Positions 15,220-22,371 of a stretch of DNA of 25,171 nucleotides are shown in pieces (the first letter of the stretch is position 1; each line of letters opens with the position of its first letter). This stretch comes from Flavobacteriaceae bacterium (GTDB lineage: Bacteria; Bacteroidota; Bacteroidia; Flavobacteriales; Flavobacteriaceae), in assembly GCA_030613745.1 (NCBI GenBank), contig JAUWLK010000004.1, forward strand, positions 1-25,171, written 5' to 3'. Below the pieces are notes generated by a model. The model had not been told where the DNA came from and did no database searches. It saw only the letters and a list, made by a program, of their open reading frames with translations. Made by a program: the position numbers and the translations under genes.

Positions 15220-17661
15220 ATGAGAAACATTGTTATAATTACTCTGTTATTCTTGGCCTTTTATACTTTAAATGCGCAACAAAAAAAAGAATTTACAAAG
15301 TACGAAATAAGTGGTTTAGTAGTTGAAAAAAACAGCAATCAAACCTTAGAATTTGCTACTTTAATTTTTAAACCTTTAAAAGGGAAAAGAGTATTTGGGG
15401 GGTTAACTGACAGCAAAGGAAATTTCAAAATAGAAGTTCCAAAGGGAATATACACTGTAAGTGTTGAATTTCTATCATTTAAAACTATTACACTACAAAA
15501 TATTAATATTGATCAAAATAAGAATCTTGGTACAATATATTTAGAAGAAGATGCAGAGGCATTAGATGAAATTGAATTAATTGCCGAAAAAAGTACTGTT
15601 GAAATAAGATTAGACAAAAAAATATACAATGTAGGAAAAGACATGACTGTAAAAGGTGGTACAGCCAGTGATGTTTTAGATAATATTCCTTCAGTTACAG
15701 TTGATGTTGATGGCGTTGTAAGCTTGCGCGGAAATGAAAATGTAAGAATCTTAATAAATGGTAAACCAAGTGGATTGGTTGGATTAAACGATACTGAAGC
15801 CCTCCGTCAATTCCCTGCCGAATCTATCAAAAAAATTGAAGTAATTACCAGCCCTTCAGCGCGTTATGATGCTGAAGGAACAGCAGGAATTTTAAATATT
15901 ATTTTACGACAAGGTCAAGCTTTAGGCTTTAATGGTTCTGCAACAATAAATGCCGGAACACCAACTAATTATGGTTTTTCAACCAATTTAAATTATCGTT
16001 TAGATAAAGTTAATTTCTTTACTAATATAGGATATCGCTATAGAGATGCTCCGGGAAATGCATATTATTTTAATGAGTATTTATCTTCCACAGCAACATA
16101 CCCGTTTACTGAACAAAATATAAATTATAACAGAAAACGAAAAAATTTAAATACCAACTTTGGTATGGAATATTTTATTACCGAAAAAGCTTCTATAACT
16201 GCTAACCTATTATTTAGAAATTCTGATGGTGAAAATAGTGTCAATAATAATACGGATGCTTTTGACGAGAATTTAACATTAGAGAATACTGAGTTAAGAA
16301 TCGAAAATGAAGATTCAAAGGATAAAGTTGCTCAATATTCTTTAAATTTTACGCAAGACTTTAAAAACGACGGACATAGATTATCATTTGATTTTCAATA
16401 TCAAGATAATAAAGAAGACGAATTTGGTATTATCACAAACGAAGAAACTTATCCGGATGAAATTACAAAATCCTCTGAAAAAATAACATCTGATGAAAAT
16501 CAACAGAAAGTATTATTACAAGGAGATTATGTTTTACCAATAGGTGAAAATCAACAATTTGAAGCAGGTTTTAGAGGAAATATAAACGACCTCACTACTG
16601 ATTATAAATTTTATAATGAAGACTTTAATGGGGAATTTATACTTAACGAAGATTTATCAAACATCTTTGATTATAATGAAAACATATATGCGCTTTATTC
16701 ACAATATGGAAATAAATTTGGTAAAATTTCTGCACTTTTTGGTTTAAGAATGGAAATTACCGATATAGCTGTCAAAATTATTGGAGAAGATTTAGACTCT
16801 AAAAAAAATTATACAGATTTTTTCCCTACGGCAAACTTAGCTTATGAGTTTAGTGAAAATGAAAATATTACTTTAGGATATAACAGACGTATTCGTCGAC
16901 CTCGTTCAAGGTTTATAAATCCTTTTCCATCATTATCAAGTAAAACCAATATTTTTCAAGGTAATCCTGATTTAGATCCTTCCATTTCAAATGGTTTAGA
17001 TTTAGGATATTTTAAACGCTGGAATAAGGTAACTTTTAACACTTCTGTTTACTATAAACACGCAATAGATGTATTTCAATTCATAACTGAAGACACGGGT
17101 GAAACTACAGATGAAGGTATCCCTATTATGAGGAGAACTCCAATAAACTTATCAACCAATGACCGCTATGGATTTGAATTTTCTGTAAATTATACACCTA
17201 TTAAAAGCTGGAGATTCAATACTAGTTTTAACTTTTATAATTCGACTACTAAAGGATTTTATGAAGGAGTTGATTACGGTTCTGAAAATACAAGTTGGTT
17301 TGCTCGCTTTAGTTCAAAAATAGTTTTACCAGCAAAAATTGACTGGCAAACTACAATGATGTATCGCGGCCCTTCCGAAAATTCCCAAAGTAAAAGAGAT
17401 GGTATGTTTATGACAAGCATGGCTTTTAGTAAAGATATCTTAAAAGGTAACGGAACATTAACATTTAATATTGATGATCTATTCAATTCACGTAAAAGAA
17501 GTATGGAAACTTTTACAGACACTTATATCTCAAATAGTGAATTTCAGTGGAGAGAACGTCAATTTCGATTATCATTTGCATATAGATTTAAACAAAAGAA
17601 AAAACGTGAACGACAAAGAGGTATGGGTAATGGTGGAGAGGAAGAAGTTTTTGGAGGGTAA
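15220..17661 (+). CDS. Outer-membrane beta-barrel receptor, TonB-dependent-like (copy 2)
   Basis: An 813-residue paralogue of the gene at 12409 with the same order of parts: signal peptide (1-19, ending in LNAQ), carboxypeptidase-regulatory-like domain at about 29-108 (ISGLVVEKNSNQTLEFATLI), plug-like domain at about 128-230 (GVVSLRGNENVRILINGKPS, KKIEVITSPSARYDAEGTAG), and a barrel. Residues after the last strand SFAYRF form a basic-then-acidic tail (KQKKKRERQRG, ending GGEEEVFGG) that probably lies in the periplasm. The two copies share short blocks such as GGTAS or GGNAV before the plug, and ARYDAEG or AKYEAEG, but diverge through the barrel, which suggests different ligands. The ATG at 15220 gives a clean signal peptide. 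No SusD-like gene is next to it, and I see no hairpin terminator between it and fumC. Confidence 0.88.
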   Translation: MRNIVIITLLFLAFYTLNAQQKKEFTKYEISGLVVEKNSNQTLEFATLIFKPLKGKRVFGGLTDSKGNFKIEVPKGIYTVSVEFLSFKTITLQNINIDQNKNLGTIYLEEDAEALDEIELIAEKSTVEIRLDKKIYNVGKDMTVKGGTASDVLDNIPSVTVDVDGVVSLRGNENVRILINGKPSGLVGLNDTEALRQFPAESIKKIEVITSPSARYDAEGTAGILNIILRQGQALGFNGSATINAGTPTNYGFSTNLNYRLDKVNFFTNIGYRYRDAPGNAYYFNEYLSSTATYPFTEQNINYNRKRKNLNTNFGMEYFITEKASITANLLFRNSDGENSVNNNTDAFDENLTLENTELRIENEDSKDKVAQYSLNFTQDFKNDGHRLSFDFQYQDNKEDEFGIITNEETYPDEITKSSEKITSDENQQKVLLQGDYVLPIGENQQFEAGFRGNINDLTTDYKFYNEDFNGEFILNEDLSNIFDYNENIYALYSQYGNKFGKISALFGLRMEITDIAVKIIGEDLDSKKNYTDFFPTANLAYEFSENENITLGYNRRIRRPRSRFINPFPSLSSKTNIFQGNPDLDPSISNGLDLGYFKRWNKVTFNTSVYYKHAIDVFQFITEDTGETTDEGIPIMRRTPINLSTNDRYGFEFSVNYTPIKSWRFNTSFNFYNSTTKGFYEGVDYGSENTSWFARFSSKIVLPAKIDWQTTMMYRGPSENSQSKRDGMFMTSMAFSKDILKGNGTLTFNIDDLFNSRKRSMETFTDTYISNSEFQWRERQFRLSFAYRFKQKKKRERQRGMGNGGEEEVFGG

Positions 17662-17749
17662 TATTTCTATTCTATAGCCACTCTTTTTTGTGTAACATTA
17701 TTTACTTTAAAAACAGTCTTAAAATCAAATCAGCTTGACTCCTATTTTG

Positions 17750-17757
17750 TATATTTG
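17750..17757 (+). promoter_or_regulatory. -7 promoter box for fumC
   Basis: TATATTTG, a full TAnnTTTG match, 32 bases before the fumC ATG. A TTGACT at 17735-17740 lies upstream but at only 12 bases spacing, too close for the usual two-part promoter. Confidence 0.45.
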
Positions 17758-17789
17758 TTAGAGATAAACACAACAAAATTTTATATAAA

Positions 17790-19187
17790 ATGAAATACAG
17801 AATAGAGCACGACACCATTGGTGAAGTAGAAGTTCCTTCCGATAAGTATTGGGGAGCCCAAACCGAAAGATCAAGAAATAATTTTAAAATTGGACCATCG
17901 GCTTCAATGCCTAAAGAAATCATACAAGCTTTTGGTTATTTAAAAAAAGCTGCTGCTCATGCCAATGCTGAACTCGGAGTATTAGATAAAGACAAAAGAG
18001 ACCACATTTCAACAGTTTGTGATGAAATTATTGAAGGAAAACTAAGTGACCATTTTCCATTGGTTATTTGGCAAACCGGTAGTGGAACACAAAGCAATAT
18101 GAATGCCAATGAAGTTATTGCTCATAGAGCTCATGTTCTTGCAGGTAAAACAATAGGTGAAGGTGAAAAAACATTAACACCAAACGACGATGTTAATAAA
18201 TCACAATCGTCAAATGATACTTACCCTACAGGTATGCATATTGCAGCCTATAAAATATTGATTGAAAATACTATTCCGGGAGTAACTCAATTACGAAATA
18301 CTTTAAATAAAAAATCAATTAAATTTAAAGATGTTGTAAAAATTGGCCGTACACATTTAATGGATGCAACACCACTTACCTTAGGTCAGGAATTCAGTGG
18401 GTATGTTTCTCAATTAGACCACGGTTTAAAAGCTTTAAACAATACATTTGATCATTTATCAGAATTGGCTTTAGGTGGTACTGCTGTTGGAACCGGATTA
18501 AATACACCTAAAGGATATGATGTATTGGTTGCTCAAAAAATTGCCGAATTTACCGGTTTACCATTTAAAACAGCCGAAAACAAATTCGAAGCCTTGGCTG
18601 CTCATGATGCAATGGTCGAAAGTCATGGCGCTTTAAAACAATTAGCGGTTTCTTTAAATAAAATAGCAAATGATATTCGATTTTTAGCCTCAGGTCCACG
18701 AAGTGGAATTGGCGAAATTACTATCCCTGCAAATGAACCTGGTTCTTCAATTATGCCCGGTAAAGTAAATCCAACACAATCAGAAGCCTTAACTATGGTT
18801 TGTGCACAAGTTATGGGAAATGATGTTGCATTGTCAATTGGTGGTACTCAAGGGCATTATGAATTGAATGTTTTTAAACCTATGATGGCTTATAATTTTT
18901 TGCAAAGTGCCAGATTATTAGGTGATGCCTGTGTTTCTTTTGATATCAATTGTGCAAGAGGAATTGAACCAAATCAAAAAAGAATTGATGAACTTGTAAA
19001 CAATTCATTGATGTTGGTTACAGCACTCAATACTAAAATTGGTTATTACAAAGCTGCCGAAATTGCTAATACAGCACATAAAAATGGTACAACACTAAAA
19101 GAAGAGGCTGTAAATTTAGGCTATGTAACACCTGAAGAGTTTGATGAATGGGTAAAACCTGAAGATATGGTTGGAAGTTTGAAGTAA
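17790..19187 (+). CDS. fumC: Fumarate hydratase class II
   Basis: A 465-residue class II fumarase, the oxygen-stable tetrameric TCA-cycle enzyme that interconverts fumarate and L-malate in the cytoplasm. Substrate-site segments are GSGTQSNMNANEV (from 97), SSND (140-143) and GRTHLMDATPLTLG with catalytic-region H189. The mobile loop with the superfamily signature GSSIMPGKVNP has S319 and S320. Length and N-terminus (EHDTIGEVEVPSDKYWGAQT) match FumC and separate it from aspartase, although aspartase is the nearest relative. The ATG at 17790 follows a TATATTTG promoter box by 32 bases. A strong terminator follows, so it is probably transcribed alone. The only enzyme of central metabolism near it is the acetate module 2 kb downstream, on the other strand. 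Confidence 0.97.
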   Translation: MKYRIEHDTIGEVEVPSDKYWGAQTERSRNNFKIGPSASMPKEIIQAFGYLKKAAAHANAELGVLDKDKRDHISTVCDEIIEGKLSDHFPLVIWQTGSGTQSNMNANEVIAHRAHVLAGKTIGEGEKTLTPNDDVNKSQSSNDTYPTGMHIAAYKILIENTIPGVTQLRNTLNKKSIKFKDVVKIGRTHLMDATPLTLGQEFSGYVSQLDHGLKALNNTFDHLSELALGGTAVGTGLNTPKGYDVLVAQKIAEFTGLPFKTAENKFEALAAHDAMVESHGALKQLAVSLNKIANDIRFLASGPRSGIGEITIPANEPGSSIMPGKVNPTQSEALTMVCAQVMGNDVALSIGGTQGHYELNVFKPMMAYNFLQSARLLGDACVSFDINCARGIEPNQKRIDELVNNSLMLVTALNTKIGYYKAAEIANTAHKNGTTLKEEAVNLGYVTPEEFDEWVKPEDMVGSLK

Positions 19188-19206
19188 ATAATAGTATCGT
19201 TTATTG

Positions 19207-19249
19207 AGTATTGAGAAATGATTATTTATGATTTTCTCAATACTTTTTT
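19207..19249 (+). terminator. Rho-independent terminator of fumC
   Basis: A perfect 12-bp stem, AGTATTGAGAAA at 19207-19218 and its complement at 19233-19244, with a 14-base loop, then six T up to 19249. It is 19 bases past the fumC stop. Confidence 0.85.
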
Positions 19250-19325
19250 ATGCCTATAAAATTGGAAACAATCCTAAAATTTATTATATTACTAAAGCAA
19301 CTAAATTCAACTTTAATATTATTCT

Positions 19326-19871
19326 ATGTGCAACAATTTTAATAAAAAATTTCTTGATGAAGCTGCAAAAGCAATACAAAATAATGATTATGATAGCATT
19401 GATGATCATGAATATTTTATGAATGAAGCAGTTAAAACTGCAATTCAAGGGATGAATAATAATGAAGGTGGGCCATTTGGTTGTGTAATAGTTAAAGATG
19501 GAAAAATAATTGGCAAAGGTAATAATAAAGTTACTTCATCTAATGATCCAACAGCACATGCTGAAGTTATAGCAATTAGAGAAGCTTGTAAAAACTTAAA
19601 CTCATTTCAATTAGATGATTGTATAATTTACACTTCATGCGAACCTTGCCCAATGTGTTTGGGAGCTATTTATTGGGCAAGACCCAAAAAGGTATATTTT
19701 GGCAGCAATAAAAAAGATGCTGCAAATATTGGGTTTGATGATGCATTTATTTATAAAGAATTACCTTTACCCTATGAACAAAGAAGTATTCCATTTGAGC
19801 AAATCAACAGAGATAATGCTTTAAAAGCTTTTAAATTGTGGGATGAAAAAGAAGATAAAACTGAGTATTAA
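19326..19871 (+). CDS. guaD: Guanine deaminase (GuaD-type nucleoside deaminase fold)
   Basis: A 181-residue zinc-dependent deaminase of the cytidine-deaminase fold. The zinc site is complete: HAE at 78-80 (H78, with E80 as proton shuttle) and PCPMC with C108 and C111. The blocks GGPFGCVIVKDGK, SSNDPTAHAEV, LDDCIIYTSCEPCPMCLGAI and YWARPKKV match what I recall of Bacillus subtilis guanine deaminase almost word for word, as does the terminal EY. It should convert guanine to xanthine and ammonia in purine salvage or breakdown. The protein has about 25 extra N-terminal residues (MCNNFNKKFLDEAAKAIQNN onward) compared with the Bacillus form. The next in-frame ATG is codon 32, which would cut into the first helix, so I keep 19326. 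It is followed after 17 bases by the eRF1-like gene. Confidence 0.87.
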   Translation: MCNNFNKKFLDEAAKAIQNNDYDSIDDHEYFMNEAVKTAIQGMNNNEGGPFGCVIVKDGKIIGKGNNKVTSSNDPTAHAEVIAIREACKNLNSFQLDDCIIYTSCEPCPMCLGAIYWARPKKVYFGSNKKDAANIGFDDAFIYKELPLPYEQRSIPFEQINRDNALKAFKLWDEKEDKTEY

Positions 19872-19888
19872 TTTATAAAATCTAAATT

Positions 19889-20290
19889 ATGAAAAAAGTA
19901 GGCATCTGGTTAGACCAAAAAGAAGCAAATGTTATTACTCTATTTGAAAATACACAACAAAATAAAATTATTTATTCTGATATAGAAACTCGTGAAAGAT
20001 TCAAAGGAGAAACTAAACAATTTGGAAGATTTGGAGAACAATTTTTAAATTACGAAAAAGGACAGCAAAAAAGAATTGAAGATCTTACAAACAGGTATTT
20101 AAATAAAATCATAGAGGAAATTAATAATGTAGATGAGATAATGTTATTTGGTCCTGCCCAAACAAAAAATAAATTAGAAAAACTTATTCTTATTAATCCT
20201 AATTTATCGTCAAAATTAAAAGGTGTACAAGTTTCCGACAGCATGACCAAAAATCAAAAAATAGCCTATGTAAAAAATTATTTTAAATAA
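19889..20290 (+). CDS. Stand-alone protein resembling eRF1 domain 2 (RNase H-like fold), unknown
   Basis: A 133-residue cytoplasmic protein. The order of features recalls domain 2 of archaeo-eukaryotic release factor eRF1/Pelota: an N-terminal strand-turn-strand VGIWLDQKEANVITLFE (like vvDgkeAtl), a G/F/R-rich loop (FKGETKQFGRFGEQF, 38-52) where eRF1 has its GGQ segment, a long helix (QQKRIEDLTNRYLNKIIEEI, 59-78), then VDEIMLFGPAQTKNKLEKLI (81-100, like iiaGPadlK). The GGQ motif is not present; the nearest residues are FGE at 48-50 and Q51. It lacks the N- and C-terminal release-factor domains. I infer a single-domain relative of bacterial aeRF-like proteins; a role in ribosome rescue or RNA binding is speculation. 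It lies 17 bases after guaD and is probably co-transcribed with it. Its stop lies 15 bases from that of the convergent small ORF. Confidence 0.6.
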   Translation: MKKVGIWLDQKEANVITLFENTQQNKIIYSDIETRERFKGETKQFGRFGEQFLNYEKGQQKRIEDLTNRYLNKIIEEINNVDEIMLFGPAQTKNKLEKLILINPNLSSKLKGVQVSDSMTKNQKIAYVKNYFK

Positions 20291-20305
20291 AGTTTATTTG
20301 GAAAA

Positions 20306-20458
20306 TCACATTCCCTTACTTAACATTTTAATCCGATTATAGTATTTTTCATACTCAATCTCTGCAATTAAAAGATCTTTTTGGTACTGAGAAATAATTT
20401 TATCTGATCTCTTTTTCTTTGTGAAAAAGTTTAATTCTTCTTCGTTTGTGTTTTTCAT
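20306..20458 (-). CDS. Small charged ORF of 50 residues, unknown
   Basis: A complete minus-strand reading frame from ATG (20458) to TGA (20306) fills the gap between the eRF1-like gene and the dinB-family gene. The product begins MKNTNEEELNFFTKKKRSDK and ends EIEYEKYYNRIKMLSKGM. It is rich in K, E and Y, has no signal peptide or membrane segment, and looks like one or two amphipathic helices. A TAATTTTG box lies 25 bases before the ATG, and an in-frame TGA two codons upstream fixes the ATG as the first possible start. Codon choice (AAA, GAA, TTA, ATT) fits its neighbours. I do not recognise it. It could be a conserved small Flavobacteriaceae protein or a chance ORF. Confidence 0.5.
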   Translation of the reverse strand: MKNTNEEELNFFTKKKRSDKIISQYQKDLLIAEIEYEKYYNRIKMLSKGM

Positions 20459-20483
20459 AGCTCATCAATAACGCAAACAATAC

Positions 20484-20491
20484 CAAAATTA
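20484..20491 (-). promoter_or_regulatory. -7 box before the 50-residue ORF
   Basis: On the minus strand it reads TAATTTTG, matching TAnnTTTG, 25 bases before the ATG at 20458 and directly after the stop of the dinB-family gene. No -33 TTG is clear. Confidence 0.35.
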
Positions 20492-21007
20492 TTATATATA
20501 TCTGGTTTTTATTATATTTAAATGATGTAATAAATGACCTGAAGTTATATATCCTAAAGCTCTGACTGACATGAAATTACTATTTGATTTTCCTTTAACT
20601 AACAATGCATCTGATGTAAAACTTTTGTACAAATGAATAGTTGATTTTCTCAATATAGTAAGTTCATCCAATAAGCTAACAAACTCCCTTTCATTTGCAT
20701 TTGACTGATCAACATATAAATTTTGATCAAAACCAACCAATTCAGTTAAATCATTACGGGAAAACCTTAATGCTCTGTAATTAAAAATCCTTTCAGTGTC
20801 TATTATATGTTGTAAAATTTCATTGATAGTCCATTTCCCATCAGCATATCTATACAAATATTTATTCTTTGGTAAGTTTGCAAATACAACCAAACTATTT
20901 TCCAACGATTCCTCCAAATTTTTAACCAAGCCTTTGTTGTTCTTTGTTACTAAATCAATATAACTCTCGTAATATGGAGCGTACTCGTTTTTGTTTAATT
21001 GTCCCAT
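20492..21007 (-). CDS. DinB/YfiT-family protein
   Basis: A 171-residue protein of the DinB_2/YfiT superfamily, four-helix-bundle proteins that often carry a divalent metal and in some members act as thiol-dependent transferases; the activity of this one is unknown. The expected three-histidine set is visible: H67 in NEILQHIIDTE, then H158 and H162 in SGHLLHHLNIIKTRY. The segment WTINEILQHIIDTERIFNYR is typical. Despite the name it has nothing to do with the E. coli DNA polymerase IV DinB. I start at the ATG at 21007; an in-frame GTG at 21025 would add MFKILK, but MGQLNKNEYAPYYESYIDLV matches the usual N-terminus. It lies 56 bases downstream of ackA on the same strand and may be transcribed with it. 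Confidence 0.85.
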   Translation of the reverse strand: MGQLNKNEYAPYYESYIDLVTKNNKGLVKNLEESLENSLVVFANLPKNKYLYRYADGKWTINEILQHIIDTERIFNYRALRFSRNDLTELVGFDQNLYVDQSNANEREFVSLLDELTILRKSTIHLYKSFTSDALLVKGKSNSNFMSVRALGYITSGHLLHHLNIIKTRYI

Positions 21008-21063
21008 TTTTAATATTTTAAACACTAAAAATAGTAAATTTTAATCAATGGAAAATCTTAAAG

Positions 21064-22248
21064 TTAATTTAAAAGCTTATAGGACTGCTTAGCAATTTCT
21101 ATTTCTTCATTTGTAGGTACAACTAAAATTTTAACTTTTGAAGTTACTGTATTTATTTCACGAATATCTTTTGACCTAATTTTATTTTTTTCATTATCTA
21201 ATTCTAAACCAAGAAAATCCATATTATCACAAACCATTTTTCTGATAATATCTGAATTTTCACCAATTCCGGCAGTAAACACAATAGCGTCTAATCCATT
21301 CATTGCAGTTGCATAAGCGCCAATATATTTTTTAATTCGATAAGTATTCATTTGTAATGCCAATTGGCATACTTTATTACCTTTTTCAGCTTCATCCTCT
21401 ATTTCTCGTAAATCACTAAATCCGGTTAAACCGAGCATACCACTTTCTTTTTGTAAAATGGTACTTACTTCATCAATAGTGTAGCCTAATGATTTTACCA
21501 AATAAAAAATTACCGATTGATCAATGTCTCCACTTCGTGTTCCCATTATCAAACCATTCATTGTGCCAAATCCTAAAGAAGTTTCTACACTTTTGCCATT
21601 TTCAATTGCTGTCATGCTACAACCATTACCCAAATGTATCGTTATAATTTTTGTATTTGTTTTATTTAAATATGCATTGGTCTTTTCTGAAACATATTTA
21701 TGACTGGTGCCATGAAAACCATACACACGAATTTGATTTTCTTCAAAAATTTTATTTGGAATAGCGTATCTATGTGCTACTTCAGGAATAGTTTGATGAA
21801 AAGCAGTATCAAAAACTGCAATCTGTTTTGCTTTAGGGAATATTTTTTCTGAAACTTCAATTCCTGTAAAATTTGGCGGATTATGTAATGGAGCCAATTC
21901 AAAAAGTTCTTTAATTTTATCTTTTACATCTTTATCTATTAGAGTTGTTTTAGAAAAAGCACTTCCTCCATGCACTACCCTATGACCTATTGCATCAATT
22001 TCATCAGTATTTTGTATAACTCCACTTTTTTTATCCAATAATAAAGCTGCAATTTTTTCAATACCAATTTGATGATTCGGAACATCATAAATTTCCTCAA
22101 AAATATTTTCATCAGATTTAAAATGAACTTTCGAGTTTTCTAAACCAATTCTTTCAATCATACCTGAGCAAACAACCTGTTTTACAGGCATTTGAATTAA
22201 TTGAAATTTTATAGATGAACTACCTGAATTTATAACTAAAATCTTCAT
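21064..22248 (-). CDS. ackA: Acetate kinase
   Basis: A 394-residue acetate kinase (ASKHA fold), cytoplasmic, which makes ATP and acetate from acetyl phosphate and ADP, or runs in reverse. Key residues of the Methanosarcina enzyme have counterparts: N7 in VINSGSSSIKFQL, R90 in IGHRVVHGG, D147 in VFDTAFHQTIP, H179 in YGFHGTSH, and a C-terminal glutamate in PTNEEIEIA. The loop LGNGCSMTAI and the segment MGTRSGDID are also standard. Length is normal. The ATG at 22248 is the start. It follows pta by 120 bases on the same strand, with a heptamer repeat array in the gap. Together the two genes convert acetyl-CoA to acetate with ATP formation and set the acetyl phosphate level. Confidence 0.97.
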   Translation of the reverse strand: MKILVINSGSSSIKFQLIQMPVKQVVCSGMIERIGLENSKVHFKSDENIFEEIYDVPNHQIGIEKIAALLLDKKSGVIQNTDEIDAIGHRVVHGGSAFSKTTLIDKDVKDKIKELFELAPLHNPPNFTGIEVSEKIFPKAKQIAVFDTAFHQTIPEVAHRYAIPNKIFEENQIRVYGFHGTSHKYVSEKTNAYLNKTNTKIITIHLGNGCSMTAIENGKSVETSLGFGTMNGLIMGTRSGDIDQSVIFYLVKSLGYTIDEVSTILQKESGMLGLTGFSDLREIEDEAEKGNKVCQLALQMNTYRIKKYIGAYATAMNGLDAIVFTAGIGENSDIIRKMVCDNMDFLGLELDNEKNKIRSKDIREINTVTSKVKILVVPTNEEIEIAKQSYKLLN

Positions 22249-22277
22249 AAACTATTAAATATAATATATCAATTCTG

Positions 22278-22291
22278 TATTTGGTATTTGG
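22278..22291. repeat. Two copies of a second heptamer, TATTTGG
   Basis: TATTTGG at 22278-22284 and 22285-22291 in perfect tandem, next to the larger TTACTYC heptamer array. The unit length is the same (7) although the sequence differs. Two copies alone could be chance. Confidence 0.4.
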
Positions 22292-22302
22292 TAAAATACT
22301 TT

Positions 22303-22371
22303 TTACTTCTTACTCCTTACTCCTTACTTCTTACTTCTTTTTACTTCTTACTCCTTACTTCTTTTTACTTA
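22303..22371. repeat. Heptanucleotide tandem repeat array between pta and ackA
   Basis: Eight full copies of TTACTYC (five TTACTTC, three TTACTCC) and a ninth variant TTACTTA. The starts are 22303, 22310, 22317, 22324, 22331, 22341, 22348, 22355 and 22365. A TTT insert lengthens the step to 10 after the fifth and eighth copies. The last unit runs into the pta stop codon (22369-22371). On the minus strand, in the direction of the operon, it reads as GAAGTAA and GGAGTAA units, each ending in TAA. The array fills most of the intercistronic gap. It probably arose by slippage; an effect on coupling between pta and ackA is possible but not shown. Confidence 0.85.

Noticed and set aside
17471..17677. 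Plus-strand ORF in another frame at the end of receptor copy 2
   Set aside because: Fully contained overlap with the receptor's conserved C-terminal strands; no independent start signal.
19228..19422. Plus-strand 64-codon ORF before guaD
   Set aside because: It begins within the fumC terminator and overlaps the guaD start in another frame; the residues are low-complexity I/M/K.
21008..21025. GTG start for the DinB-family gene
   Set aside because: The ATG at 21007 gives the N-terminus expected for the family; the six extra residues are not conserved-looking.
22303..22371. CRISPR array or Shine-Dalgarno cluster in the pta-ackA gap
   Set aside because: Units are 7 bases without unique spacers, so not CRISPR. 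AAGGAG occurs on the coding strand but far from the ackA ATG, and genes in this window do not show Shine-Dalgarno sites.
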